This document shows positions 11,377-22,023 of a stretch of 64,000 nt of DNA, piece after piece. The translations under genes and the position numbers were made by a program. The notes under the pieces are model-generated. The model was not told the DNA's origin. It did not search any database and saw nothing but the letters and a program-made list of their open reading frames with translations. Within the stretch, counting starts at the first letter, position 1. Each line of letters begins with the position of its first letter. This DNA comes from Carex sylvatica (Eukaryota > Streptophyta > Magnoliopsida > Poales > Cyperaceae), in contig CAXKVR010000108.1 of the NCBI GenBank assembly GCA_964058845.1, forward strand, positions 20,871 to 84,870. The letters run 5' to 3'.

Positions 11377-11520
11377 GACCCGTACTGCTCTCCCACTACC
11401 CCCCAGCCGCGGCTCTCACTGTCTCTGTCTTCACTGATCGAACTTAGTCGACTAATATATTTTTATTTTTTTATTTTATCCTTTCTTTTTCTTTTCATTT
11501 TTCTTACCAAATTAAGAGCA

Positions 11521-14301
11521 ATGCCTTTTCCTAATATCTCCAGCGTCGTACTAAAATTAGGCGGGCTCCTTGTACAAGAAGGAATCTACTTGTACGGCAC
11601 TGACGACAAGATCAAATGGGTAAACACCGAGCTCACAAGGATTCAGTACTTCCTCGGAGATGCCGAGTTGAAATGGAAGAACGGAGACGCGGCTGTGATG
11701 AATTGGGTAAAAGAAATTACAGATGTCGGCTATGAAATCGAGGATCTAATTGATCTGATCAAGTACAGGAACGAGATCCGAAGGAGGAGAAAGGGGTTTA
11801 TTGGCTCCATTTCGAGGTATGCTCATTTACCAGGTGAAATTATTGCTCTTCATAAGGTAGGAGCAAAGGTTGACAAGATAAAGGCCAAATTAGAGGATAT
11901 TAGTAAGAGCAAGGAGAGATATGGGATTATTAGTACTGGTAATCGAGGAAATGAAGAGAGTGGTGGTGGTGGTGATGACATGATTAACATTGAGAGGTTC
12001 CACTCTCCTCATTTTGTTGATGATGTGGATATTGTTGGTTTTGATGGTTATATGAACAAACTAATCGGGCATCTATTGAATCAAGCAAATTTAGCTCGTA
12101 GTATTGTCTCAATCGTGGGTATGGGTGGTTTGGGGAAAACTACTCTTGCCAGAAAAGTTTTTGGTTGTCCTCAAATTAAAGAAAAATTTCTTACCTTTGC
12201 ATGGATTGCTATATCTCAGAAAAATACACTTATCAACTTATTGAAAGAAATCGCAAAGCAGGTTATGGATTTAAGAAAAGGAGGCCTCAGATGGTCTGAA
12301 GGAGAGAGTTCCTCATCCTTGTCAATTAAAACTATGAATGAGATGGGAGAACTGGAACTAAAGAGGGAAATTTTGGAGTTTTTACAGGGAAGGAAATATC
12401 TTGTTGTGCTTGATGATGTGTGGAGTATTGATGATTGGGACAAGATATGCCATATCTTTCCTGACAACAATAATGGGAGCAAGATACTATTAACAACCCG
12501 CAATATGGAAGTTGCAGAGCATGCAGATCCAAGGAGCATTCCTTTGGAGCTTCAAGTTTTAGGTAATATAGAAAGCTGGGAGCTGTTGCGCAGGAAGATT
12601 TTTCCAAGGAACCATGGGTTCAAGGTGCCCGATAATAAGGAGTTGGAAGTTTTGGGAAAAAAATTATCAAGTAGATGTGGAGGCTTGCCTCTTGCCCTTG
12701 TGGTTCTAGGTGGTCTTCTTAGTAGAAATGTCAACTGGGATTCGTGGTCAAAGATATTGGATACAATGAACTGGGAATCCATGACAAATGGACAAAGATG
12801 CTTGGAAATATTAGCATTGAGTTATAAGGATCTTCCTAATAATCAGATAAAATCGTGCTTCTTGTACATCTCCTCTTTTCCAAGGGATTTCCTTATTGGC
12901 CCCGCTAAATTAATTAGGCTGTGGATTGCAGAAGGGCTCATACCTAATGATGAAAGAAGTACATTGGAAGAATATGCCAGAGGCTATCTAAATATACTGA
13001 TTCAGAGATCTCTGGTTCAAGTTGCCAAAAGGAGCAAGAATGGGGAGCGAGTCAAGAAGATACGCATTCACGATGTGTTGCGGGACTGGTGCACTGAAGA
13101 GGCACGAAAATCTGGGGCTTTCAACATAACTAATATTCAAAACCAATCAATGGCCTCCACCACCACTATAAACTATAATCGTGTGGCTATTCATGACAAA
13201 AATTTAAATGACCTACTTGTACTTGTGTCATCTCTTAGTAATTTGCGCACCATTTTGACCTTTGGTTCAAATTCAGATGGCAATTATGGGAAAGTATTTA
13301 ATTGTTTTACTTTGTTACGAGTGCTTGATCTACAAGGTTCAAGTGGTATGCGGTATCTACCTGGGAAAATCGGTGAACTCATACATCTGAGATATTTGGG
13401 GGTACGAAACACAGAGGTGGCAAAAATACCGTCTTCAATAGGCGAACTTCTCTATCTGGAAACTTTTGATGCTAGGGGTACTAAAATAACTAAGGTACCG
13501 ATTTCATTTTGGAAGGTTCAATCATTGATGTATGTCTACCTGCCTTGCTTTCCAGAAGAAGTACCAAAGAATGAGATTACCCAAAACCTACATAAATTGT
13601 ACGTGGGTGAATCATCGCATCAAATGGTTGATGCTGTTCCCCAAAACCTACGTAAGTACCAATTGAATCATAGCATCAAATGGTTGATGCTGTTAAAAAT
13701 TCTTCATCAGCAAAATAAGCTGGTCTCCTTGACCATTGATGTAAAAGGATTGCTTGAGAAGGATAAAAGTCAGACACTGCAAAATTACATTCCCTTTGGC
13801 TCCTTGTTTGGCGGTACAAAGGAACTTCAATTCCTAAAATTATATGGTCAAACAAAGCAAATTTATAAAGATCGCTTGCCCGAGAATCTTACTGAACTCA
13901 CCTTAAAGATGTCGCAATTGGATTACAATTCAATGGCAGTCCTGAGAGAACTGTCATGTCTTACGCTACTGAGACTAGGCATTGAATCTTACAGAGGCAC
14001 TCGTTTGATCTGTCATGGTGGTGATTTTCCTCGATTGAAGCACCTAAGCCTAGAATGGACATTTATTAAAGATGGATGGGATGTACAGCATGGTTCAATG
14101 CCCGTCCTTGAAACCTTACATATCAATGGGTGCTTTTATATGCGCGAGATTCCAATTGGGTTGCAGCATCTTGTTGCTTTGAAGGAACTGCGTCTCTCAG
14201 ACATATCTCGGAAGATTGAGGAAAGAATGGTGAAATATGAGGGAAAAGACTGGCCCATCATTAGGCACATACCCTCCATCAAACTTTGTCGGGCTTGGTA
14301 A
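11521..14301 (+). CDS. CC-NB-ARC-LRR disease resistance protein (CNL)
   Basis: Intronless gene encoding 926 residues, normal for a CNL. An N-terminal Rx-type coiled coil (about 1-140) contains the EDVID-like stretch EIEDLID. The NB-ARC domain follows: P-loop GMGGLGKTT (residues 200-208), kinase-2 LVVLDDVW with Asp298-Asp299, RNBS-B KILLTTRN, GLPL motif GGLPLA (387-392), RNBS-D CFLYISSFP, and an MHD position that reads IHD (516-518). LRRs fill about 560-900. Such proteins sense pathogen effectors directly or indirectly and trigger hypersensitive defence, cycling between ADP- and ATP-bound states. The frame stays open upstream to 11362, but the ATG at 11521 begins the conserved coiled coil and the upstream residues are low-complexity, so I treat them as leader. 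A decayed paralogue lies at 36145-36840. The 3' end may have an untranslated intron. Confidence 0.93.
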   Translation: MPFPNISSVVLKLGGLLVQEGIYLYGTDDKIKWVNTELTRIQYFLGDAELKWKNGDAAVMNWVKEITDVGYEIEDLIDLIKYRNEIRRRRKGFIGSISRYAHLPGEIIALHKVGAKVDKIKAKLEDISKSKERYGIISTGNRGNEESGGGGDDMINIERFHSPHFVDDVDIVGFDGYMNKLIGHLLNQANLARSIVSIVGMGGLGKTTLARKVFGCPQIKEKFLTFAWIAISQKNTLINLLKEIAKQVMDLRKGGLRWSEGESSSSLSIKTMNEMGELELKREILEFLQGRKYLVVLDDVWSIDDWDKICHIFPDNNNGSKILLTTRNMEVAEHADPRSIPLELQVLGNIESWELLRRKIFPRNHGFKVPDNKELEVLGKKLSSRCGGLPLALVVLGGLLSRNVNWDSWSKILDTMNWESMTNGQRCLEILALSYKDLPNNQIKSCFLYISSFPRDFLIGPAKLIRLWIAEGLIPNDERSTLEEYARGYLNILIQRSLVQVAKRSKNGERVKKIRIHDVLRDWCTEEARKSGAFNITNIQNQSMASTTTINYNRVAIHDKNLNDLLVLVSSLSNLRTILTFGSNSDGNYGKVFNCFTLLRVLDLQGSSGMRYLPGKIGELIHLRYLGVRNTEVAKIPSSIGELLYLETFDARGTKITKVPISFWKVQSLMYVYLPCFPEEVPKNEITQNLHKLYVGESSHQMVDAVPQNLRKYQLNHSIKWLMLLKILHQQNKLVSLTIDVKGLLEKDKSQTLQNYIPFGSLFGGTKELQFLKLYGQTKQIYKDRLPENLTELTLKMSQLDYNSMAVLRELSCLTLLRLGIESYRGTRLICHGGDFPRLKHLSLEWTFIKDGWDVQHGSMPVLETLHINGCFYMREIPIGLQHLVALKELRLSDISRKIEERMVKYEGKDWPIIRHIPSIKLCRAW

Positions 14302-15899
14302 TGTTAAGCGTGTAAGTAATCTCCCATTTGCAAAATGCATATTATTATTTAATTTTTCAAGATATTGGACATACGTATTACTACCTATTGGTAAAACTTT
14401 AAAAATTGTTTTCTACTAGCTAGCTATCTGTAGAATTCTAGATATTGTATTCCATTCTTTTTTTCCTTTCAATTGATATACATTTATTAAGGTTTCGTGT
14501 GAGGATTACTATACAAGACCATTAATATGATATATATCTATGAACAATACGATTTATTAAGGTTGGAAGGACTGAGCTTTCTAAGTTGTCATGATTGTCA
14601 AAATAACTATTGTCAAGTGATCCATCCTCTTTATCATTTGATCCTAAAGATGATTTTACATATTAGGCACCTATTTGTAGAGGCTTGAGACAGAAGCAAG
14701 CTCTTCTTATGATTTAATCCCTAAGATGCAACTGTTGGTGTCAAACCCTTACAGAGCATGAAAGTGTTTTTTATTTGTAGGATTAAATTGAGTTCAATTT
14801 AGGACTTTTATTTTAAGTGTGGTCAATAAAAGCTCCAGTATCAACAATTTTAAGCTTATCTATACATGTATTTGCAATTGCAAAGAGGACAGTACAGTAG
14901 GATTCATCTTGTTCGAAGAAAAAAGCAGTGTGTGGTCCATTGTTTAAAAAAAAAAAGGGTCAGTACATGTGACCTTTTCACTTCTATTAATCTAAATTGC
15001 TTTGTCGTAAGCTGAATATAAGATTATTCTCTTTTTTAATTGTTTTTGCATACAGTTTAGTGAAGACACTCCACCAATTAAGTTATTTAACTATATTTTG
15101 CTTTTCTCTCAGTTTCAGCAATCTGGACATCATGACAATTCATTGTGTGTATTGTCTCCTTCCACTGAATTTTCATTTGTGCTTTCTTGCTTGTGATGAA
15201 GTTGTGTTCACTATATTGCTTTTCTCTGTTTTTTTAATTCTTGATGTATCGTGTAGTGACATATTTCTGTACCTATGCTGTTATTTATCATCAGATCAGG
15301 TGACTGTTAATTTGTCTAATATTGTATAGTAGGTGATTGATGCTTTGTATAAAGATTTTTTTTATGGTTTGTGTACTTTAATCCATGTTTCTTGTTGATA
15401 ACTGTTGGAATGTAATGTATTTTTCTTTTATTTATATTTAGTCCTGGCAGTGTTTTGGAGTATTAGGGGTATAATCGTAATTTTTATGCCAAATTTGGGT
15501 GATTTTGTAAAACAAGCATCAAAATCCTAAGTGCTTCAATCAAGGAAAATCACCGCAGTTACAATTCAAATGATCTCCCTGGTAAGGTTCAATGCCTAGT
15601 CTGAGTAGCCTAAGACACGGCTGTTTTCCAGGGGTGCCATTGGATCATCTTCCAATTGAGACATGTTTAAGGTGAGTTCAGTAAGATTATGGGGAAAGTA
15701 TTCTCCATCAGAGATTTGATCCTGCTATTGCACCATATAATTTTTAGGAATTATTTTTACCAGAAAATTAGGACCCGATAAGAATGAAATTTTGCAATAT
15801 GGATCTTATATCCTTCTCAAGCAATCCTTTGTCTACATCTATGGTCAAGGAGACGAGCTTATTTTGTTGTTGAAGAAGTTTTACAACAACAACCGTGTT
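14302..15899. other. Intergenic DNA downstream of the CNL gene
   Basis: No recognisable gene. The longest frame (14997-15329, plus) is about 110 codons, hydrophobic and low-complexity with no motif. A poly-A run at 14946-14957 and small direct repeats are the only features seen. It ends where repeat B begins. Confidence 0.5.
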
Positions 15900-16925
15900 T
15901 CCTAAATCACAAAATTTATGAACCTAAAGTCTTTGACAGGTGGGCAATACTTGAAGAGTGCTTGAAGCATCAACTTGTGAAGCATGCGGTGAGAAAACTA
16001 ATTTCTCTACTGTTCTTTCTCAGATTTCTTTTTATTTTGATCCATTCAGAACTTTTTCTTTGGTGAAAATTTCTGTAACCGTCTTATTTGTGATGTACTG
16101 TGCAACAGCGGACCCAGCAAGTCTGATTTCATTTTATATTTTTGTTATATAAACAAAAGACAAATGTCATTTCTATTTGACTGGTGAGTCCATGTATTTA
16201 TTTCAGTTGACATATTCATTTGAATTTATCACAAAATTGACACATTGTTGATCTTCAAATTTGATCAAGCTTCGGAATGATAACGAGTATAGTGAATAAT
16301 AATTTGGGTAAAATTTGATAAAATGTTTGACACATGATTGAGCAAAACTTCTGCAGTGAAAATTTATGTTGTCATAATTGGGAAAATATTTTTTTGTCAA
16401 TTTATGTATATAAAATATTTGCGTTTTATTTTTTACCACTTCTCAAAAAAATAAAAATTTACATTAATCACTAATAAGACTATTATTATTTTTAAGATAT
16501 TTTGCTTACTTAATCTTGCTAGGTCCTCAAATATATATATAAAAAAAAAATACATAACCCACTACCTACAAAAGCTGTTTTTGCTTTCTACTCGATAGAA
16601 CTACATAAGGGAGAAGGCTAGTAACATCCCTTCTGAAATTAGAAACACGATACTTCAAAATCTTTTGTGGGTACACAACTACACATCATGGCACTCGGTC
16701 AATTATCCGTTGGTCAATATTTGAATTTAGATATATCCGGGCCGTCAAATTTGTTTTGACACAAATATTAAAGAGATTCTGTACATTCTATTTCATACCA
16801 TATCAGATTGATCCGAATTTTGATTGGAGGATCCAAATCTATTCAGAATTTATATTACTTAATAAGATCCGAATGTGCCTCAATCTGAGACCACATCAAT
16901 CAACATCTCTGGAGCCCTCACGTAA
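15900..16925. repeat. Direct repeat B flanking the CNL gene
   Basis: Second copy of the block at 10108-11290, same orientation. It shares the opening CCTAAATCACAAAATTTATG, the TGTACTGTGCAACAGCGG stretch, the CCACTACCTACA stretch and the MITE fragment with AAATTTGTTTTGACACA. Unlike copy A it is not followed by an NBS-LRR gene; similarity ends near GGAGCCCTCA at about 16925. Confidence 0.8.
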
Positions 16926-18175
16926 ATTCCACCCAACCTCTTCCACTAACTTAACCTCACTTTGTACCGCATATCATTTAACTTTCCACCCAACATTTTT
17001 ATGTACATGCACTTCAAAAGTTACTAATAAAATAAATTTCTTTATAAATTGAAAATTATTTCGAGTTATGATATTGACTATGTTTATTACAAGCTTATTG
17101 ACAATAATTTTCGGTTAAAATTCTTAAATATTTATTTTTTAAATTATTTCTAAGCTGTCATTCTTTCTCATTCTAATGCTTCATTTTTTATAATTGATAG
17201 AGAGAATTTTTCCATTATATGTTTTCATATCATGTCAAAGACACATTTTTTTCTGAAAGACATCATTTCAATAATAAAAATACTACATTATAGAGTTTTT
17301 TTTTTGTTTGGTAACTTCATAAATCAACAAAATGCACAATTATATTGTAATTAAAAAAGGTGAAAAATATTATTAAATAATATCTTTCTTGATCATCTAG
17401 ATAAGATTGATTTTGAGTGAACCACATTTTTTCCTATGGGATATTTTAGTAACAAACGCTTCAGGAATGTGTAGCTTTCATCTGCAATTGTAATTAGTCA
17501 AGTATGGATTACAATTATTTGATCACTTGAACAAATTATGTGGCTGTCAGATAACTAACTGTGGAAAATTCAGCAATTAAATTCTTTGGTCATATGCTTT
17601 ATCAATTACATTCCAAATTTGTGGAAGAAATTTAATTTGATTCTAAACGGCAAGTACCACACAAGTTTTCCACATGACATTGAGATTTTTTTGTTTTTTG
17701 GAAAAAAATAAGTTTCAAGTCCTTATTTGTTTGTGGCATCGAGAAATTTAATAACAGTTTGTTTGTAACTTTGTATGTATTGCTGGATTAAAAAATAAAA
17801 AACTACTCTTTTTAGTAATTTGATTCATTATTGTAAAGCATGACCAACACATCAAAAGCATAAAAGTTGTAATTTTTTTGTGCATGTATATATGAAATAA
17901 CATAGATCATATGACTAGTACCCCATAATTTATATTTTTTATATTTTTTGAGTAAAAGACAAGTACCATAGAATTCTATGAAGTACGTACCATACAAGTC
18001 TTCCCATGGAATAACGATATAGTCAATAAATCAAGGAATTTTTATAAGTAGAAGGATCGCGTCCAATCAAATTTTATCTCGTAAAAAAATTGTACCAACA
18101 ACACCTACTTGTATGTAAGTAGGTGCAACTGAAAGGTTTTGGTGAACCATTGAGAGCTTCTCACATTTATTCAAG
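16926..18175. other. Intergenic DNA and presumed promoter of the RLP gene
   Basis: AT-rich and without recognisable genes or transposon ends. The last few hundred bases must hold the promoter and leader of the receptor-like gene starting at 18176, but I cannot point to a convincing TATA box. Confidence 0.45.
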
Positions 18176-20704
18176 ATGCACTATTTCACATCCAATTTCC
18201 TCCTCCTCCTTCTCCTCTTACTAATTCAAGATTTCTCAGCAAATTGTTGTATTGAGTATGAGAGAGATGCACTGTTTGAATTCAAAGCCGGTGTCAATGA
18301 TATAAACAATCGTTTGGCTTCATGGAAAGGTGAAAAATGCTGCAACTGGGTAGGGATCCAATGCAGCAATCGAACAGGTCACGTTGTCAAGCTAAACCTT
18401 CGAAATACCAACATTCATCTGGTCGAACTTTATGAACAGGTGATCTCATATTGGAGCTACCATAGCTTGACAGGCAAGATCAACCCATCTTTGCAATTTC
18501 TTAGTGATATGAAACACTTAGATCTCAGCTGCAATAATTTTAATGGGACTAAATTTCCAAATTTTATTGGCGCATTTAGAAACTTAAAGTATCTCAACTT
18601 GTCTAATACGGGTTTGTCAGGAAAGATACCACCTCAACTTGGAAACCTTTCTAGGTTGTTGTACTTTGATCTTAGCGATCACACATACTCTGGTTTTACA
18701 TTGCACGCCGATTCGTGGTGGTTATCTAATATGATGTCTCTAAAGTACATAGACATGTCTGGAGTTCAATTTCAAGATTCAAATAATTGGATGGAAACTT
18801 TGAACAAACTATCATCACTTGAAGTGTTAGTTTTGTCGAGGAACAATCTAACCCAAATTTCCAATACACTTTCTTTTGTGAATTTTACTTCCCTCATAGT
18901 GCTTCATCTTTCTCATCAAAACTTCGATACCACCATACCCAAATGGGTGGGAAATCTGACCTCTCTAAACAAACTTGCACTCGATTATAATTCACTTCAT
19001 GGTATGGTACCATCACTACATAGTCTAACAAAATTAACATACTTATCTTTACCTGGCAACAATATTGAAAGAGATATTGAGGAGTTATTATTGAGAAAGT
19101 TATCAAATTACACATTGAGAAATCTTGAGTATTTAGATATTTCATCAACTAATTTGACTGGTACTTTGACTGGATGGATTGGAGACATGACAAGTGTAAC
19201 TTTTCTCAGCCTTTCCAATAATCACCTAAGTCGTATAATACCAATTGATATTGGAAATTTAACAAATCTTGATTTTCTTGATCTTAGTGAGAACTCCCTC
19301 AAAGGATTATTTGATAGTGATTGGACCCCTTCTTTTCAACTAAATTTAATCTGGTTGAGTTCATGCAAACTTGGGCCAAAATTTCCCTCTTGGCTCCGGA
19401 GACAAGTAGAAATTGAGTATCTAGATCTAGGTGATACTGGAATTGATGACAGTATACCCGATTGGTTCACAAGCTTATCTTCCCTTAGAGCCTTTGACTT
19501 GTCTAATAATATGCTTAGAGGGAAGTTACCACCCAGCTTGCTACATATGATCAAACTCAAAATTATCTATTTGAGTAATAATCAACTTGAGGGTAATATA
19601 TCGTTTCTTCCAACAAGTTTGGCGATTCTTGATCTCTCGAACAATAGTTTATGAGGACATCTTCCTCTTTGGTGGTCAAACATCAGTAGAGAATTGAACC
19701 TTGCAGATAATAGGCTCTCTGGAGTTGTACCCAGCTCTTTGAGTTGTTCAGGTGCACTAGCAGTGCTTAAGCTTGAAAACATCAGTTTAACTGGAGAGTT
19801 TCCATTTGATTTGCAATTTTGCACAAGATTAGAATTGCTTGATCTTGGAGAAAATAGTTTTCACGGGATAATACCAGATTGGGTAGGAGAAAGCTTTTAC
19901 CAGTTGCAATTTCTAAGGTTGCAGTCCAATTTGTTTTCTGGTAATATTCCATCTAAGTTGACACTACTCAATAATCTGCAAATCTTAGATCTTGCAAACA
20001 ACTACCTTTCTGGGCCACTGCCAAGTGGTTTGGATAATTTTAGTTCGATGATTCAATTGTCCCCGACAAATATTGAATATCCTGGTGAAAGTTTAAATGA
20101 AATGGCCAAAGGGTTGATCCTTAAGTATGAACATCTTGCAGATTTGAAGATTATAGATTTGTCAAATAATAATTTAATTGGCGAGATACCTCAAGAGATA
20201 GTTGTTCTTACTGGTTTATGGAATCTAAACTTGTCCCACAATCACTTAATGGGAAACATTCCGCAAGAAATCGGAAATATGATATCTCTAGAGTCACTAG
20301 ACCTTCGCATGAATAACTTGTCAGGGACTATCCCACAAAGCATATCTGCTTTATACTCTTTGGAAGTGCTCAATTTTTCTTACAAAAATTTATCTGGGAG
20401 CATTCCAACTGGGTATCAGCTGCAAACGCTTGATGACCCATCAATCTACAGTGAAAATCCATACCTATGTGGACCTCCACTAGGGACGAGTTGTCGTAGC
20501 AGTGATGGTAACAACAATTTCAATTCAAAAAATACTGATGATAATGACAAGTCGTTGTATTTGTTCATCGAGTTTGGATTTGTGACAGGACTTATGGTGT
20601 TGTTTTTTATTCTATTGTTGAAAGCAAATTGGAGGTATACTTATTTTCTAATGGTCGATGATGTGTTTGACAGGCTAGCTATATGTAATGCATGTGAACA
20701 TTAA
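18176..20704 (+). pseudogene. LRR receptor-like protein gene with one in-frame stop
   Basis: A single frame of 843 codons runs from ATG 18176 to TAA 20702-20704, broken only by TGA at 19652-19654 (codon 493). The layout is a classic Cf/EIX-type RLP. A signal peptide with a poly-Leu core is followed by an LRRNT domain (CIEYERDALFEFKAGVND, then CCNWVGIQCS), about two dozen extracellular LRRs, a GxxLxGxxP-type series continuing after the stop, an acidic spacer, a transmembrane helix (LFIEFGFVTGLMVLFFILLL) and a short cytoplasmic tail with no kinase. RLPs act at the plasma membrane with SOBIR1-type kinases in pathogen recognition. The TGA falls within an LRR where Ser normally follows Leu (LSNNSL-S-G), so one base change from TCA would explain it. 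Read-through is possible but a pseudogene is likelier; the truncated product would be a secreted 492-residue LRR protein. Confidence 0.88.
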
Positions 20705-21677
20705 CATTCAAGAGGATGAATGAACGAATTTAATATCATGTAATTATTCTCTGTATAATTGATAATTAAGTCATATGTCTTGTACGTACGTGTTGAACTC
20801 CAGTGTAAATCTATTTGATAATTAAGTTGTATATTTTTTCTGAGTTGGATGTACTAAACTTGTTAATTGCAATATTTTAAGGCTATTAATTGTTTTCCTT
20901 TTTTTCTATGTAGTACATAAAAATGCAAATATATTCCTCTGGTAATTAAATAAACGTTTACAATATCAAAATCCAACTTACTAGAAACACCAAAACCAAA
21001 ATATTTTGCAAAGAGAAGCCTATAGAGAATCAAAACTCAAAGAGGTGCCAGGCACAAGACAACAAAATATATCTGGTGTTCCATGTCTTGATGAAACTTC
21101 AAATAGCAAAATGAATGAAAACCCATCAAGTGTATGATCGCTAACGAGAAAAAGAAAAATGTCTTCCGCGCTGTACCCTTTTTGTACTACTACAAATCAT
21201 GCCTACAAAACTATCATAGGTATTATTGTTTCTATCTCAAGTGCGCAAGTAAAACATAACCTAAATCTATATTTGTTTGAATTCAGCAACAAGGTTCAAA
21301 AAGTGTTTACCAAACTAAAGTAAAGAGAAGACGATAATAGCTAAGAAATTAATTGTGGTAATATTCATACTATTTCTAGTCGAAATGGCACACAATATCA
21401 TTTGCTTGTTGGTGTTGGGCCTAGACTGATTTATGCCATTTAAAATTTTGGTCACGGACCCAATCAAAAGACTTCAGTCAACTCACAACTGCTAACTTCG
21501 ACAAAATTTTAGCAATCATGATTTTGTACCTGTCACTGGAAAGCTCAACGGCATTCACTGAACCGGTCAACACAGTGAATGAGTACCTATCATAAATAAA
21601 CTTGCCAAACAAAAACACTTATAATCTAATATTTGCTTAACAAACTCACAAACATTTGAGATTAATTGAGAATTGTA
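20705..21677. other. Intergenic DNA between RLP and U4 pseudogene
   Basis: No gene or clear repeat recognised. The first part must include the RLP 3' untranslated region. Composition is AT-rich with no long frame. Confidence 0.5.
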
Positions 21678-21806
21678 GGGCCCAGCACCAGAGATGGGAC
21701 CCTTCCAGAAATTGTCAGAGGCACACACAGCGGTGGCCAATGAGGGGGTTTGAAAATAGTTTTCAACCAGCAGTTGAAATCTATTCCCAATCCCAAGCGC
21801 AAAGAT
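21678..21806 (-). pseudogene. U4 snRNA pseudogene, copy 3 (about 25-nt deletion)
   Basis: The minus strand retains the U4 5' end AUCUUUGCGCUUGGG and everything from CUGCUGGUUGAAAACUAUUU through the AAUUUCUGG Sm-type site and terminal hairpin. The 5' stem-loop with the kink-turn is replaced by a short unrelated stretch, giving 129 nt rather than 154. Without the 15.5K/PRPF31 binding stem-loop it should not form a working U4/U6 snRNP. The hairpin has its own substitutions, consistent with long independent decay. The TATA-like element sits about 36-43 bp from the start, farther than in the intact copies. Confidence 0.88.
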
Positions 21807-21841
21807 ACCTTCGGCTAGCTGATGCTGTGCCTGTGCCGCTT

Positions 21842-21895
21842 AATTTATAGCTTAAGAGGTCCGACCGCTGTCTCTTTACAGCAAACTAGTGGGAC
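21842..21895 (-). promoter_or_regulatory. Remnant promoter of U4 copy 3
   Basis: TATAAATT (21842-21849) and a USE-like GTCCCACTAGTTTGC (21881-21895) on the minus strand are recognisable. The TATA to start distance is about 10 bp longer than in the other copies because of extra sequence (TCGGCTAGCTGATG) next to the start. Confidence 0.55.
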
Positions 21896-21937
21896 TGTTT
21901 CCGCTGCACCTGAACAAACCGGTTAGAAACTTAATTT

Positions 21938-22023
21938 AGGCTTTTATGGGCCTTGTTGGCGGAGAAACTTATCCAGGCTTTTATGGGCCTTGTTGCACAG
22001 AGAAACTTATCCAGGCTTTTATG
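21938..22023. repeat. Short tandem repeat of the U4 upstream region
   Basis: AGGCTTTTATGGGCCTTGTTG is followed by GGAGAAACTTATCCAGG and the pattern repeats, so the TGGGCC-bearing segment occurs twice and a third AGGCTTTTATG begins. Other U4 copies have a single version. It multiplies the RGCCCR-type motifs of this dead locus. Confidence 0.65.

Noticed and set aside
11362..11520. 53-codon N-terminal extension of the CNL frame
   Set aside because: It begins in MITE sequence, is Phe/Leu low-complexity and lies before the conserved coiled-coil start MPFPNISSVVLKL; more likely leader.
14997..15329. 110-codon hydrophobic frame
   Set aside because: Low-complexity, no motif, no homologous counterpart in the duplicated region; chance frame in AT-rich DNA.
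19694..20704. A separate second LRR gene after the RLP
   Set aside because: Same frame as the upstream part, no ATG at its start, and the LRR series continues across the TGA; it is one broken gene.
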